NCBI GenBank assembly: GCA_037951105.1
Contig: JBAMJV010007708.1
Coordinates: 1-64,000, forward strand
Origin: Echinarachnius parma
Lineage: Eukaryota; Echinodermata; Echinoidea; Clypeasteroida; Echinarachniidae
Reading direction: 5' to 3'
DNA: 64,000 nt
Under the pieces are notes generated by a model. That model did no database searches, was not told the DNA's origin, and saw only the letters and a list, made by a program, of their open reading frames with translations. The first letter of the stretch is position 1. Every line of letters begins with the position of its first letter. The position numbers and the translations under genes are program-made. Positions 44,172 through 56,193 of the stretch are shown here, in pieces.

Positions 44172-46104
44172 TAGTCCGGGAGCCAATTTTCAGAAGAGGC
44201 CTAGGTAAGGAGTTCGTGCAACACCCACCACAGATTTGGTTTGTCACTTCAGGGTGTCTGGGGCGTGTCTCTGGAACAATTCTAGCCCTGATGTACAGTT
44301 GATTTCTGGTAGCAACACTATTATTTCTATCAATTAAGTATGCAAATTTATGCAAAAAAAAATCCCCTTTTTGTCTGTAAATCACTAAATATGGCTCAGA
44401 ATATACTAATTTTGTGCATGAATATGACTCAATTAACAGGTTTGCAACATTAAAAATTGCGACAGCCAAATTTTCCTTATGTATTTCTTTGTTTTTGGAA
44501 TTTCTTATGTATTTCTTTGTTTTTTCCGACTTTTGTTTTTTATTGTTTTTTTCAATGGAATAAATCATTGACCATTATCCAACAATTTTCATCCCAAAAT
44601 ATAATAATTGCAGCTGGTTAGAATGAAAAATAATAAAGGTTTTGTGTATTCTAGGAAAAAAGCCATTTTCATAGGATTTGTACACAAATCACAAAATTGA
44701 GCAATTTTTGGGCCGACATTCAATTACAAAAGGTCATGTTTCTTCGGAACGGTATACCCGGTTGTCGCGAATTTGGTCTCAAAAGTTGTGCAATACTTCA
44801 ATAAAAACAACAAGTGTAGTCGCGCGGCGTTACCTGCGCGCATTGTGGAATTCTCACGCAAAACATCAAGTAGGTGGGGTGAGCAGTACTCTGCAGTACA
44901 TGATCACCAGTGGGGTGGAATCCACCCCACCCTCCTAGATGTTTCGCGTGATAATTCCGCAACGCGCGCAAGTATTTTCTGCACGACTACATGAGTTTTG
45001 TTTATTGAAGTCTTGGGCAACTTTTGAGACAAAATTTGCGACAACCGGGTATACGGTTCCGATGCCACATGACCTTTTTAAGTGAATGTCGACCCGAAAA
45101 TGTATCAATTTTGTGATTTGTGTACAAATCCTATGGAAATGGCTTTTTTCCTAAAATACACAAAACCTTTATTATTTGTCATTCTAACCACATTTTGGGA
45201 TAAGAATTGTTGGATAATGGTCAATGATTTATTCCATCGAAAAAAACAATAAAAAACAATACATAAGAAATTCCAAAAACAAAGAAATACATAAGGAAAA
45301 TTTAGCTGTCGCAATTTTTTGCAGTTGAAAACCTGTTAATTAAGCCATAGAAAATATTTATGCACAAAATCAGCATATTCTGAGCCATATTTAGTGATTT
45401 ACAGACAGAAAGGGGATTTTTTTTTTGCATAAATTTGCATACTTCAGGGCTGTGAGATCTCCGATTTTACACGGAATTCCGACTTTTTTCCTCAAACAGC
45501 AATCTTCATTTTCCGCTTTAAAAAATAAATAAATAAATAAATAAAAAATTATTTTCCCGATCCGATCCGATTTGATTTCACTTGACTTCAATACAAACTG
45601 TGATAGTTGTCTGGTGTTATTTCGACCTGTCACTAGCAAATACCAGGTTCCAGGCAGCAGATTATATTGAAAAGCACACTGGGTCCTAGATGTCAAGTTT
45701 CAAGCCTCAGGTATCAAGGTATGAAACAATTCTGTAAAAAAATTAAAAAAATTATCCCAAAACCAACCATTTTAAATTGAAAGAAATGGTTTCCAAAATA
45801 AGCCTAGATTGCACCAGAGAGCATCTAGAACCCCAGAGCTGGACCCCGGCCTAAGGGACTTCGCGATCGTAGTGTGCGCTTTGCGCACACTTTTCATTTA
45901 AGATTTTTTCTGATTTTTTTTCAATCTTGCTCTCACACCCCTGATACTTAATTGATAGAAATAATAGTGTTGCTACCAGAAATCAACTGTACATCAGGGC
46001 TAGAATTGTTCCAGAGACACCCCCAAAACACCCCAAAGTGACAAACCAAATCTGTGGTGGGTGTTGCACGAAAATTGTTTTTGCTGGTCCTGGCTCCCGG
46101 ACTA
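44172..46104. mobile_element. Foldback element with long inverted arms
   Basis: Arms of roughly 700 bp pair across a short centre near 44900: TAGTCCGGGAGCCA at 44172 mirrors TGGCTCCCGGACTA at 46091-46104, and a GCGCGCATTGTGGAATTC block mirrors AATTCCGCAACGCGCGC close to the centre. The flanks show a 3-bp TAG repeat (44169-44171, 46105-46107). The arms are about 85-90 percent alike by eye. The right arm is split by a 499-bp insertion. No transposase frame. Open frames here are by-products. Confidence 0.75.
45445..45943. mobile_element. CAGGG-end element nested in the foldback arm
   Basis: TIRs CAGGGCTGTGAGA and TCTCACACCCCTG with a 6-bp ATACTT duplication (45439-45444, 45944-45949). Comparison with the uninterrupted left arm (reverse of 44330-44345) shows the pre-insertion site held a single ATACTT. 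CAGGG ends recall hAT elements, but those make 8-bp duplications, so the superfamily is open. Confidence 0.75.
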
Positions 46105-46515
46105 TAGTATCTATTTACCAGGCTATGTAGTTCCACAGTCTTTCTTCCCTCGTCTAGCCAGGCTGTATTGGCCAGCAATGCAAGCTGTGATCACAAGGTG
46201 TACCCTCATAAAAACAAAATGCTACTCTCTCATGCATTGATCCATTTTCCATATTTTCTTTTCTCTATCCCATCTTTTTATCAGACTACATGTATGTAGT
46301 CCCACCAACACAGCCTTTCTCTCCTCGTCTGAGTGAAAGCCATTTCCGATGTGCGAGGTGAGCCAGAAGACCTGTGTTTCGTATCTTAAATCAGATCTTC
46401 TCTTTCATGTTTTGATGCATTTTTCCTATTTTCTCTTTTTCCTCGACCATGCAGGCTATGTAGTCCCACCAACACCACAGTCTTTCTCTCCTCGTCCGAG
46501 TGAAAGCCACTCCCG
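46105..46515. repeat. Tandem repeats upstream of gene B
   Basis: Three worn copies (about 46125-46190, 46290-46385, 46455-46540) of a unit with TATGTAGTCCCACCAACAC, TCTTTCTCTCCTCGTC and GAAAGCCA...CCGATGTGCGAGGTGAGC. The last copy runs into gene B's first coding exon. Confidence 0.55.
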
Positions 46516-49500
46516 ATGTGCGAGGTGAGCAAGAAGGCGCGCCAAGGCCTCATGGCTCTCTCCGTGGTCATCCTCATCGTTGCCCTGCTGGCCTGGTACT
46601 ACGTGACCCAGCATGGCCGCATGGCCGTCCACCACATGGGGCCTGTTAGCTTCCACCCTGAGAACCACCATCTGTACATCACTAATGCAAGTAAACAGGT
46701 AAGAAAAAATTACCCCCATATGCCTAAAATGAATCCCTAAATGTTGCAGATGTGTCCAATCAATTGTTGTCATCTTTGAACTCCTTGTATGATGCAATGA
46801 GACCCAACATGGCCGCATGGCCGTACACCACATGGGACCTGTAAGCTTCCATCCTGAGAACCACCCATCACATCACTAATGCAAGTAAACAGGTTAGAAA
46901 ATTACCCCCTAAAAATGAATCCCCAAATGTTGCAGATGTGTCCAATCAGTTGTTGTCATCTTTGTCGCGCTGGCTGGTACAGTGTACTACATGACCAAAC
47001 ATGGCCGTAGACCACTCAGTAACTGTTAGATTCTACCCGGAGAACCACCATCTGTACATCACCAACGCGAGTAAACAGGTTAGGAAATTACCCTTCCCTC
47101 ACCAAATGCCTAAAGTATGAAGATCTATAAGACACAAAAGTAGAAAATAACCCAGTGATTTAGCCTTTTCAAACATGGGATCATGATAATTTTAGGCTGT
47201 GAATGCAAGTTACTGTCTTGGTCATTCTAATAGGATTTATTGGTGCAAAGTATGTTAGTGCAAGTAAATCCAACATTATCACAATCAAGATTTTATGAGA
47301 AATGTAATCCACATTCCTCGAAATACTTTTAGATCACAGGTCGGCCATGTCTGCAATGGTTTCATGAATCAAACTAATTAATGAATGATTAATGAATGTA
47401 AAATTACAAACTTTTCCTCATCTATTTCCCCATGTCTGGTCCAGGTGGTGCTGAAGGCTCGGCTGGGTATCTCTCTCCCATACCCTATCTATCCTCTGGA
47501 CTGCACGGCCCAGTTCCAGCAGACCAACACCATATGCATCAAGTACATGGACCAGGAGACCCCGAGCAATGTGGACAAGGAGTATGCCAGAATGGAAATC
47601 AGGCTGAAGCCTCGGGAGGACAACCTGCAGTGCGTTGTGATAGAGTGGACGTCACTCCTAATGGACTACTCCCCACTTGACTGTCTATCATTGTCAGACA
47701 CGCACTGGTACGGTGGGGCGAGCCTTTACCGCCAGTTGTGGCCCGTGGACGGGATCTCCATACCCATGCAGCCATACACGGCACAGGACGTCCTGTTCAA
47801 ACCGGGGAAACAGGATGTCTGGGGTTCTGTCCTTGAGAACTATTGGTTGTCTTCCAGAGGTGTGGCAGTTCACGTTGACGAGGATGTGCCCCTCCATGTA
47901 GGCTTCAACGAGGACTCCTCCCGAGAGCTGTGCTTCAAGTCAGAGTACCTCAATTCGCCCTACCAGAATCCCAGTCTGAAGTACCCTAGCATGAGATACA
48001 CTGTCTGTGTCAGTGACAATATCAAGACGGTGCACCAGCATGCTCACCCCAAGTGGTTCTCCAAGCCATCTGGTGTACCTGATGAGAGGATGATCAAGTC
48101 ACCCATCTGGTCAACCTGGGCTCGCTTCAAGGCTACAGTTAACGAGACACAGGTGATGCGGTATGCTGATGATATCTTGCAGTTCAACCTCTCCAACAGC
48201 CAGATAGAAATAGATGACATTTACACCACCTCCTATGGAGCTTTCGATTTCAACAGCACAAAGTTTCCAGATGCTGCAGGCATGACACGTGAACTGAAAG
48301 CAAAAGGATTTAGAGTCACCTCATGGTTCCACCCTTTTGTAAATGTGGAATCGCCAAATTTCAAGAAAGGTATTGATGGGAGGTACTTTTTGAAAGATGT
48401 GAGTAACTCTGTGCCCGCTCTTGTGAAGTGGTGGCGGGGTGATGGAGGTATCTTGGATGTAACGGACAACACCTCGCGCCAGTGGTACATAAGCAACCTT
48501 GAGTCCATGCGGACAGAGTACGGCTTGGACTCCTTCAAGTTCGACGCGGGTGAGGCCACTTTCATTCCCATCACCTTCAATGCGACGTCCCAACAGTTCT
48601 GGAATCCCAACGACTACTGCACTGTGTACGCAGAGCTCGTCGCCAGGATGGGCAGCATGATTGAGGTCCGTTGTGGACACGCGACGCAGGCCCTCCCGAT
48701 CTTTGTCCGAATGTTCGACAAAGACTCCGTGTGGCACTACGACAATGGCCTCCAGACGATGATTCCCTCGGCCCTGACCCAGGGGCTTCTGGGGTACCCT
48801 TTCATCCTGCCGGATATGATCGGTGGCAACGCCTACGGAGGAGACGCTGGGTTCGAGAACCTTGAGTGGCTCCCCGATCGAGAGCTTTTCATCCGGTGGA
48901 TGCAGTTGACTGCTTATCTCCCAGCCATGCAGTTCTCGATCGCTCCTTGGCAGTATGACGATGGGGACGACCCAGAAGGCATCTCCACAGTGACGGTTGC
49001 CAAGGAGATGATTCGCATCCACGAGGAAGAAGTCACACCTCTGCTGCTGAAGTATGCCCAGGAAGCAGTAGCCAAAGGTAGGATATGTGTTTTGTTAATA
49101 TAATTTATAGCTGGTCCCAAAAATACTCAGGTTAGTGTTTGAAATGTGTATTATTTACAAAATCATATATCAAATCTTCATTGGGTTAACCAAGTCCTAT
49201 TTCATAAAAAGAGAACCAGTTTTACCAGAACTAAATCCTTAGAATCTTAAAGGTGGATCTGTATTTAAACATTACTTTCATGCTTAATCTATTCCATTTC
49301 CCCCCTCCCATGATAGGGAAATTCCTTCAAATCTACCCCCCCCCCCCCCCATTTTTCTGTTAAATTTAGATTACCAGAATTGAGATTTAATGATCAAGTG
49401 AAAGAACTGTCAAGCTAGCAAATTTTTGTAATTTACACACACCCGAAGTAGTGAGTCTTCATGTTCATTTCCCCCACTCCTTTATAACCTATCAAGTAGA

Positions 49501-52500
49501 CATTCTAGAGAATTCAATTTATTTTGTCCATAATGCGAATGAACATACAGTTGTCCCCCCCTTTATTCTCTACCCCGATGCTCAATTCTAGAGGGAAAGA
49601 TTTAAGCAACACAAGTTCAGAAAAGACTGAGATTCGTGAGATATGAGGATTGTACATCACATGTAAATTGACACCTTGCTGTGTCGGGATTGGTAAAGCT
49701 GGAATAAATCAAAATCAAGAGTCCTCTTCAGCTTTCTGAAATATGAAATCAGATACGGCCATCAGCATGAACCGTAACAAATGGGGACCGTTCATGAATT
49801 TATATGTGGATTCGAGTCGTGTTGTATGCCTCTCTGTACAGTGCTAAGCATTCACACAGTTGAATTCAGCAGGAATTTTTTTTGAAGCTACAAATCTAGG
49901 GGTAAAATGGGGAAAGCAGGCATCCCTTTAGGCCATGAAAAATAAATGGTTGGATTGGCGTATCCCGCCCGATCCTAAAAATACCACCCGACCCTAAAGG
50001 TTTTTTCAGATTTTTAATTTAATTTTTAATTTTTTTCAAAAAATGTTGCAATATGTGTTATTTGTGTGTTATATGTGTGTTTGTGTGTATTTGTGCGAAT
50101 CCTGAAAAAAAGAAGAAAAAAAAACAAAACCTACCTACCTACCCTAATGTTTGGTTGCCCGTTACTCCAATCCAACAATTTTGTTTGGGGGGCCTTAGCT
50201 TTTAAAAGATGAAAGCAGATAAGAAAATAAGAACAAATCACAAAAAAGGGGAACGTTTGTGAATATATGGATTCAAATCGCATGCCTCTGTACATTTGGG
50301 AGCATTCAAACAATTGGTGTTGGCAGGAATTTTTTTTTTAATTGTAGTAACTGCCAGAAAGTCTGCGTAGATCTTGTTTTTGGAGCTAGTGGGTAAAATG
50401 GGGGAAAGCAGGCATCGACTCTTTAGCTTTCAAAAAGATGAAATCAAATAAGCCTCAAAGCATGTATTGAATGGGGGATCGATATGGATTCAAGTCACGT
50501 TGCATGCCTCTGTACATTTGGGAACGTTCACACAGTTGGTATCTGCAGTTTTTTGTTGTTATGCTGTTACTGACAGAGAGATAAACATCCCTTATTTTGT
50601 TTGTCTGCATCTTGTTTTTGGAACTAGGGGTACCATGGGGATACCGATAGGCCATGAAAGATGAAATGTGATAAGGAAATCAGCATTATACATGTAATAC
50701 AAAAATGAGGATCGTTCAGGAGTGGATTCAAATCACGTTGCATGCCTCTGTACAGTGCTGAGAACATGTATGAAGGGATTTTTGTTTAATTATTGCTACT
50801 ACTGTCTGAAAGATGAAAGACTTTGTATGTCTGCATCCTTTGTAAATTTTTACCAAGTCAGTGCCTGATAAATCGCACTTACTGCCCCTCAGCATTGAAC
50901 AACGAGCAATACGCGCGCTATTGTTAGTGTGCATTCAGCTGTGTGCCGAGAGAATAGGCATGGTTGTTTGATGATAAGACGGGCAGTAAGTGCGATTTAT
51001 CAGGCACTGACTTGGTAAAAATTGACAAAAATGGGAATCTGACATGGTCTCACTCAGAGCGCCCTAAAACAAAAACTACACGACCAAAATTACTGTTCTT
51101 GGTATCGTTTTTCATTGGAAAAGATACCCTATCCGATGGACATAATCATTTTGTTACTTTATTTTGGGAAGTGCCCCGTTCCGTTTTTTGGGGGCCACCC
51201 TGTATATTTGAATTACACCAGTTTATATTGACTCTTTAAAAAAAGGTTTTCAATCCAATCATGTATTATATAATTTATGAATACACCGTTGAATGTATTG
51301 GTCATATAAATTCTTAATATAAATACTCCCTTTGTCTTTATGATATTGTACATGTATACCCTGAACATATACATTAGGGCTCGACACTAGCACTTGCCCG
51401 CTTGCCCAGGGCAAGTAAAAATTGGTGTCGGGCAAGTAAAATTTCATAAATTGTTTAGTTTGCTTGCCCGATCGGTCGACTAAATAATTGTTCAACTACA
51501 AGAGAACACATGTGTTAATCTCATCTAGGAGTAAGAGGGCAAGTTGATTTTATAATGGGGCAAGTAAAATGTCCACATGTATGATTTTACTTGCCCGAAT
51601 GGGCCAGTACAGACAAAAGTTAGTGTGGAGGCTTGTATACATGTAGCCAGTAACTGAAGAGTCTCCAAAGAGGAAACAGCTGGTTAAACAGATCTATCTA
51701 AACCTTATATATTTACTGATTTAGATTAATGGAAGATGCTGACAGGTCCTCTGAACTCTGAAATCTATTAATTAATTGTTATTCTAGCTATTAGTTTGAT
51801 GTCTCCATTGTTGCATTGTTGCTAGGCAATAGTAAACAATTTACTGAGAAAAGTGATGAACCAGGCGTGATGATTTTAGCTTTCAGTATATTACATTTAG
51901 TGAATTTGTTAAGTTGTTTTACGAAGCAGAGCATGATGAATTTGTCTTTAAGAGCATTCTGCTAATTAATGCAATTGGTTAAATTTGTTCTTTGTATCTG
52001 CTGAGCATCTGTAGCAAGCAAATTAAAACAATGAATTGGTTCATTATTAATTCAACGAGCAAAATGCAACCAAAACAAGTTCCACGAGCATGAGCATCGA
52101 AAAGTGTGTCATAAGTCGAAGTACTGCTATACAAGAACTTTGTGGCTCAATGGTTGGAGCACCTGTTTATCAATCTGGAGGTCTCGGGTTCAATTCCTGG
52201 ATGAAGCACATTTACATTAAATTGATATAATTCTGGTCAGTTTCCTGTTTATTTGAACTTTGTTGATTCTAAATGAGGACATAATCAGAGGAGACTTTAA
52301 CCACGCGACATATTCACCGTACCATTTGTTCTTTTCACAAACACTTTCTCTGATTACCATAGCCCTCAATTATTAATTGCATTAAGATTTGTATTAAAAA
52401 AATCATTTAGTAACTTTTCTACTTTTGTATTAAAGTGATACCTGTAAAGTGTCAGATATTGCACAAAATGACATTTGAGACTTCAATCCTATATCAATAT

Positions 52501-53309
52501 CATTGTAAAATACAATTGAAAGATTTGTGAAAGTTTGAAAGAAAACGAACACTGTTTACCTAGTGAAAAAAACGTATATTGAGTTCATATTTTATCATCG
52601 AATACTGATGGTCTGCCATACTTTTGTCGCAGTAATGAATGATCCGTTTGAGATATTCGCACCCGTGTATTTTTACACACGTAGTACATAATTCATGGAA
52701 TTTGAACTCGCTCGGCTCAAAGTTCAATCTCCGGAATGTTCTCACGGGTGCTGCATGCGGATGTTCTCACGGGTGCTGCATGCGGACGTTCTCAGCTAAG
52801 ACAATTGTACTTTTTTTCAATTGCGTTGATTAACGCTTTAGAAATAATGATTTTCAATGATAATTATCTTCATACTAAAGGGACATTTGAAAAAAATCAA
52901 ACCCTATTTTATTCTTCTCTTACCATAAGCTAAACAACACGGTAGAAGAGAAACGAGGAAGCTCCAAGTAATTTTCGTGGATTTGGACACTTTACAGGTA
53001 TGACTTTAACAAAGTTCTCTTCTTTTCTCTTTATTTTTTGTTCATCCAGGTTATCCAATCATCAGGCCCCTCTGGTGGATAGCCCCACACGACGAGACCG
53101 CTCTCACCATCGACTCCGAGTTCCTGATCGGAAACGACCTCTTGGTAGCACCGGTCGTGGAGCAGGGTGCAAGGTCACGTGACATCTATCTCCCCGAGGG
53201 GCAGTGGAAGGATGTCCTTAGGGGTGGGGACATTGTGGGAGGGGGTCAGTGGTTGAGGGGATATCCAGTCATGCTGGATCAGGTTGCAACCTTTGAACGG
53301 GTGGACTAA
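46516..53309 (+). CDS. Gene B: membrane-anchored GH31 glycosidase, MYORG-like (691 aa)
   Basis: Exons 46516-46698, 47445-49077 and 53050-53309 (stop TAA) join in frame with GT-AG introns. Glycoside hydrolase family 31 members cleave alpha-linked sugars; the MYORG branch is a type II membrane protein of the ER/secretory pathway with alpha-galactosidase activity reported. Features: short cytoplasmic tail, one membrane span at about residues 12-29 (LMALSVVILIVALLAWYY), then a luminal region. The catalytic nucleophile is Asp428 in KFDAGEATFIP and the acid/base is Asp518 in LPDMIGGNAYGG, both in typical GH31 contexts. YTTSYGAFDFN and GFRVTSWFHPFVN are further barrel-strand signatures. The end (GYPIIRPLWW to RGYPVMLDQVATFERVD) is the usual GH31 C-terminal beta domain. 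Human MYORG has 714 residues by memory, so length fits. The start at 46516 follows an in-frame stop, but a further upstream exon cannot be excluded. Confidence 0.88.
46788..47080 (+). pseudogene. Two decayed tandem copies of gene B exon 1 tail
   Basis: At 46788-46895 and 46965-47079 the exon 1 part from CAACATGGCCGCATGGCCGT to AGTAAACAG and the GT donor is repeated with about 200-base spacing, including the intron sequence that follows. Both copies have small deletions or a stop (TGTTAG near 47025), so they are not coding. The copies include splice donors, which could compete with the true one. Confidence 0.7.
49740..50830 (+). repeat. Four worn tandem units of about 200-250 bp
   Basis: Units near 49740, 50205, 50440 and 50655 share TGGATTC(A/G)A(A/G)TC(A/G), TTGCATGCCTCTGTACA, CATTCA(A/C)ACA and AAAGATGAAA blocks. 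They have diverged by point changes and small indels. No coding potential. Confidence 0.6.
50845..51023. repeat. 43-bp perfect inverted repeat, 93-bp loop
   Basis: 50845-50887 (AATTTTTACCAAGTCAGTGC onward, ending ACTTACTGCCC) is the exact reverse complement of 50981-51023. This could fold as a long hairpin in RNA from gene B intron 2. It may be the two ends of a young foldback MITE. Confidence 0.82.
51374..51634. mobile_element. hAT-like MITE with GGGCAAGTAAAA subterminal repeats
   Basis: Left end TAGGGCTCGACACTAGC; right end GTTAGTGTGGAGGCT is its worn inverse. Five copies of GGGCAAGTAAAA or its reverse (TTTTACTTGCCC) lie inside, as expected of transposase-binding subterminal repeats. TATACAT occurs on both sides. 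A repeat with GGGCTCGACACTA ends is, from memory, common in invertebrate genomes. Confidence 0.6.
52136..52208 (+). ncRNA. tRNA-like SINE head
   Basis: A box TGGCTCAATGGTTGG and B box GGTTCAATTCC at tRNA-like spacing, with an anticodon arm around TTTATCAA. The anticodon stem mispairs and there is no clear acceptor stem, so it is a tRNA-derived repeat rather than a tRNA gene. It shares ATCTGGAGGTCTCGGGTTC with the array at 12972. Confidence 0.55.
52738..52792 (+). repeat. 25-bp tandem duplication
   Basis: GTTCTCACGGGTGCTGCATG plus five bases occurs twice in direct succession, with a third partial start. Confidence 0.75.
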
Positions 53310-53326
53310 GGGTCCTTTAGTGAGAT

Positions 53327-54975
53327 GATAGATAAAGTTTGCGGTCAAATGACATCTATCTCCCCGTTGGGCTGTGGATGGATGTCCTTAGGGGTGGGGG
53401 CATTGTGGGAGGGGGGCAGTGGTTGAGTGGGTATCCAGTCATGCTTAATCAGGTTGCAACCTTTGAAAAAAGGGTCCTTGATGAAGGGGAATGAATAAGG
53501 CTGTGTGACATTTATCTGAGGGGGGGGGGGGGGGTGTTAAGGGATATTCTTAGGGTTGGGGACATTGTGGGAGGAGAGCAGTGGTTGAGGGGATATCCAG
53601 TCAAGCTAGATCAGGTAGCCACCTTTGAACGAGTGGAGTAACGGTCCTTCAGTGAGGAGAAAGAGGGGGCAATATGACAGGACATAAATTTCCCAGGGGG
53701 ACAGTGGAAGACTGTTATCAGGGGTGGCGACATTGTTGGAGGGGGTCAGTGGTTGAGGGGATATCCAGTCAAGCTGGATCTGGTAGCCACCTTCGAACGG
53801 AAGGATTAAGAATCCTTCTAAAAAATGGTGAAAAAATAAGGTCACCATGGATCATCAATAAGGGGTTCATCAATAAGGAAATCCTTAGGGGTTTGTAGTG
53901 TGGTCGCAGGGGGGGCAGTGTTGAGGGGATATCCAGTTAAACTGGATAAGGTAGCCACCTTTGAATGGGGGGAGGAAGGGGAATGAATAAGGTTGTGTGA
54001 CATCTATGACATCTACATGTATCTGGGGGGGGGGGGCGTAGAAGGATGTTCTTAGGGGCGGGGTCTTTGTGGGAGGGATGCAGGGGTTGAGGAAATATCC
54101 AGTTAAAGGTAACGTTGAGTATTGGTCAAACTTAACTTTAGTAACCAAAACCTGCACGATTACGGTACAAACTAATAGTTATAACTTCACCATGCTCGAA
54201 AAGTATACACAATTACAAACGACAAAGTAAAACCCCTGTTATCATTCAAAAAGAGCCGTTACAACTCAAGTGTCAAATTAACTCTAGAGAGAAGCGCTAG
54301 CGTTCTAGGTCCTCCTAATACGGGACTGTAATGCGCGGTAATAGTTACCACGCATATTCATGTGTATCACAAGCGCGGAGTCGCGCTAACACATGGAGAG
54401 AAGTCGAGGAGGCGCATATATCACTGATTTTTTGCGGAATGGAGGGAAAAATCATAATTTTAATCCACCCGATAGTTGGATCACATAATGGAGAGTGAAT
54501 TGGTGGTAAGTACCGTATCAAATGTACAGTTTTAAGCACAATTAGCGTGCTTACAAATATGAATTTTCAGTCCTGTATCAAGAGGACCTAGAACGCTTGC
54601 GCCTCGCGCTAGCGTTCTCTAAAAAGTGATGGCCGGACGTCAATCACTTTTATAAATATTTTGAAAGCAAATTTCACAACAATTAGAGCATTTGAATGGG
54701 AATTATTATTATTTCCCATGTTTTTTTTAATGATCTTTCATATGGATTTGAAATCAACCAAATCCGTTACAATTAATTTGGGGGGGGGGGGCACTTTGGA
54801 AATTACCAATACTCAACGTTACCTTTAAGCTAGACCAGGCTGCAACGTGTGAAGTCGGTACTTTTGGAGAAGGGATGAGATCTTAACTTAACATTGATAT
54901 TTGCAGGGGGCAAAGGGAGGATATCCTTTATCGAGGCGTTGCGGTAGGGGGCAGTGGTGGAGTTAGAGGTCTTCT
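53327..54975 (+). repeat. Tandem array of gene B last-exon tail (5-6 units)
   Basis: After the stop at 53309 the block GACATCTATCTCCCC, GATGTCCTTAGGGGTGGGG, GGGCAGTGGTTGAG, ATATCCAGT and ACCTTTGAACG recurs at about 53327, 53500, 53670, 53880, 53990-54105 (continued after a MITE at 54826) and in part at 54900. Period about 160. Each copy is the 3' part of exon 3 with its stop region; indels and stops show they are not coding. Poly-G runs have expanded in some units. Confidence 0.82.
54106..54825. mobile_element. TA-target MITE inserted in the exon-tail array
   Basis: TIRs AAGGTAACGTTGAGTATTGG and CCAATACTCAACGTTACCTT, TA on both sides (54104-54105, 54826-54827). It is a reverse-orientation relative of the 41741-42494 element. 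Removing it rejoins a last-exon repeat unit (CCAGTTA to AGCTAGACCAGGCTGCAAC). Confidence 0.85.
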
Positions 54976-56189
54976 CCACCTTGGCACATTCATTAATACG
55001 TTACAACTCAACATAATAATGTTCAATGGCTCAGTACTAAGTGAGATATAGAACAAAATTACTTGTCTTCTTCTTATCTTTGCTGGATTTATTGCTATCA
55101 TTTGTCTTGACATACATGTATATGGATGGAAAACAGAATACCGCTTGCTCATTTCTTTCAGAATCCAGCCTCAAGCACTCTGTTAAAGATATTGACAAAT
55201 TTATTTATTTATTTATGTGATTGTGTGACATATTATTTTGTATAGTATGGCCAAAATATCCCAAAGGCATTCCATGGGTTTCTTTCCACATGTACATCTA
55301 GATAGCAATATCCAAGAAAGGCAATATTTGTTTGTTAGGCCATAATTAGCACAACACTTCTGTTTATACAAAAACATGATTTAATGATTGAATATTAAGT
55401 TCACTGTGCTCCTGTAAAGTGTATACATTTCTGGCAAAAGCAAAATCATTAAAATTTACTTACTTATGACAACATTATGCCTTTGTTGTAAGTATTTTGA
55501 TGTGTTATATTTGTGAAGCAGCTGTTAATAATTCTCTTGAGATTTTCACATCGTCACAAAGATTTTATTTTTCAATCAATAAATATGATTGAATTTGTTT
55601 ATAATTTATGGATTTTATATTCTTTACTTGTGAATACTGTGTCAATGAACACATTAATGAAAATGTATTTTGCAATTATTTCTAGTAGCCATGTGGCCAA
55701 TTTCGTCATTTGTATTTCAAGGGAAAAAATAATGTTGTCTACGTAAGAGTAATGTATTCTGATAAATGTTGCCACTGTCATTTTAAATCTGTCAACCTTG
55801 TGTCAAATGTGAATTATGCACTGTATTTAATCATGCAGTTGATGTAAAAAAATACTCCCATGAATATGTAATCCCTTACAAAATGATAGAGATTATCCAA
55901 TGGATATTTATTATTGTATTTGTACCATTTTCTCCCAGGGAGATGAAAGGACAAATGTATCCACTTTACTATGAACTATATTAAATTTAAAACATTTTAT
56001 ATATGATGTACGTATGAGAAACCATGGGCATATGAACAATTTGTTCCCCTATTTTTCTTTTCACACAACAAATGTGAACAGTGAATCATGTAATGTACTC
56101 TAAATAAACATCCAATTTATATATCAAAATATAGCCATGAACATATAATCCCTTAGAAAAAATAAGGCAAATCCAATTGATATTTTAGT
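54976..56189. other. No feature seen
   Basis: AT-rich, unique-looking; it probably includes the 3' flank of gene B. Several AATAAA-like signals occur but none is decisive. Confidence 0.35.
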
Positions 56190-56193
56190 ATGT

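Larger units (their letters stand above)
49078..53049. other. Gene B intron 2, repeat-filled
   Basis: Four kilobases between exons 2 and 3. It holds a 200-250 bp tandem repeat (49740-50830), a 43-bp perfect hairpin (50845-51023), a hAT-like MITE (51374-51634), a tRNA-like SINE (52136-52208) and a 25-bp duplication (52738-52792). No further gene is seen. Confidence 0.55.

Noticed and set aside
44137..44568. 143-codon minus frame and similar frames at 45391-46178
   Set aside because: They lie in the arms of the foldback element and mirror each other; products of the repeat.
48321..49022. 233-codon minus-strand frame opposite gene B exon 2
   Set aside because: Antisense shadow of a long GC-rich coding exon; the plus frame carries all GH31 motifs.
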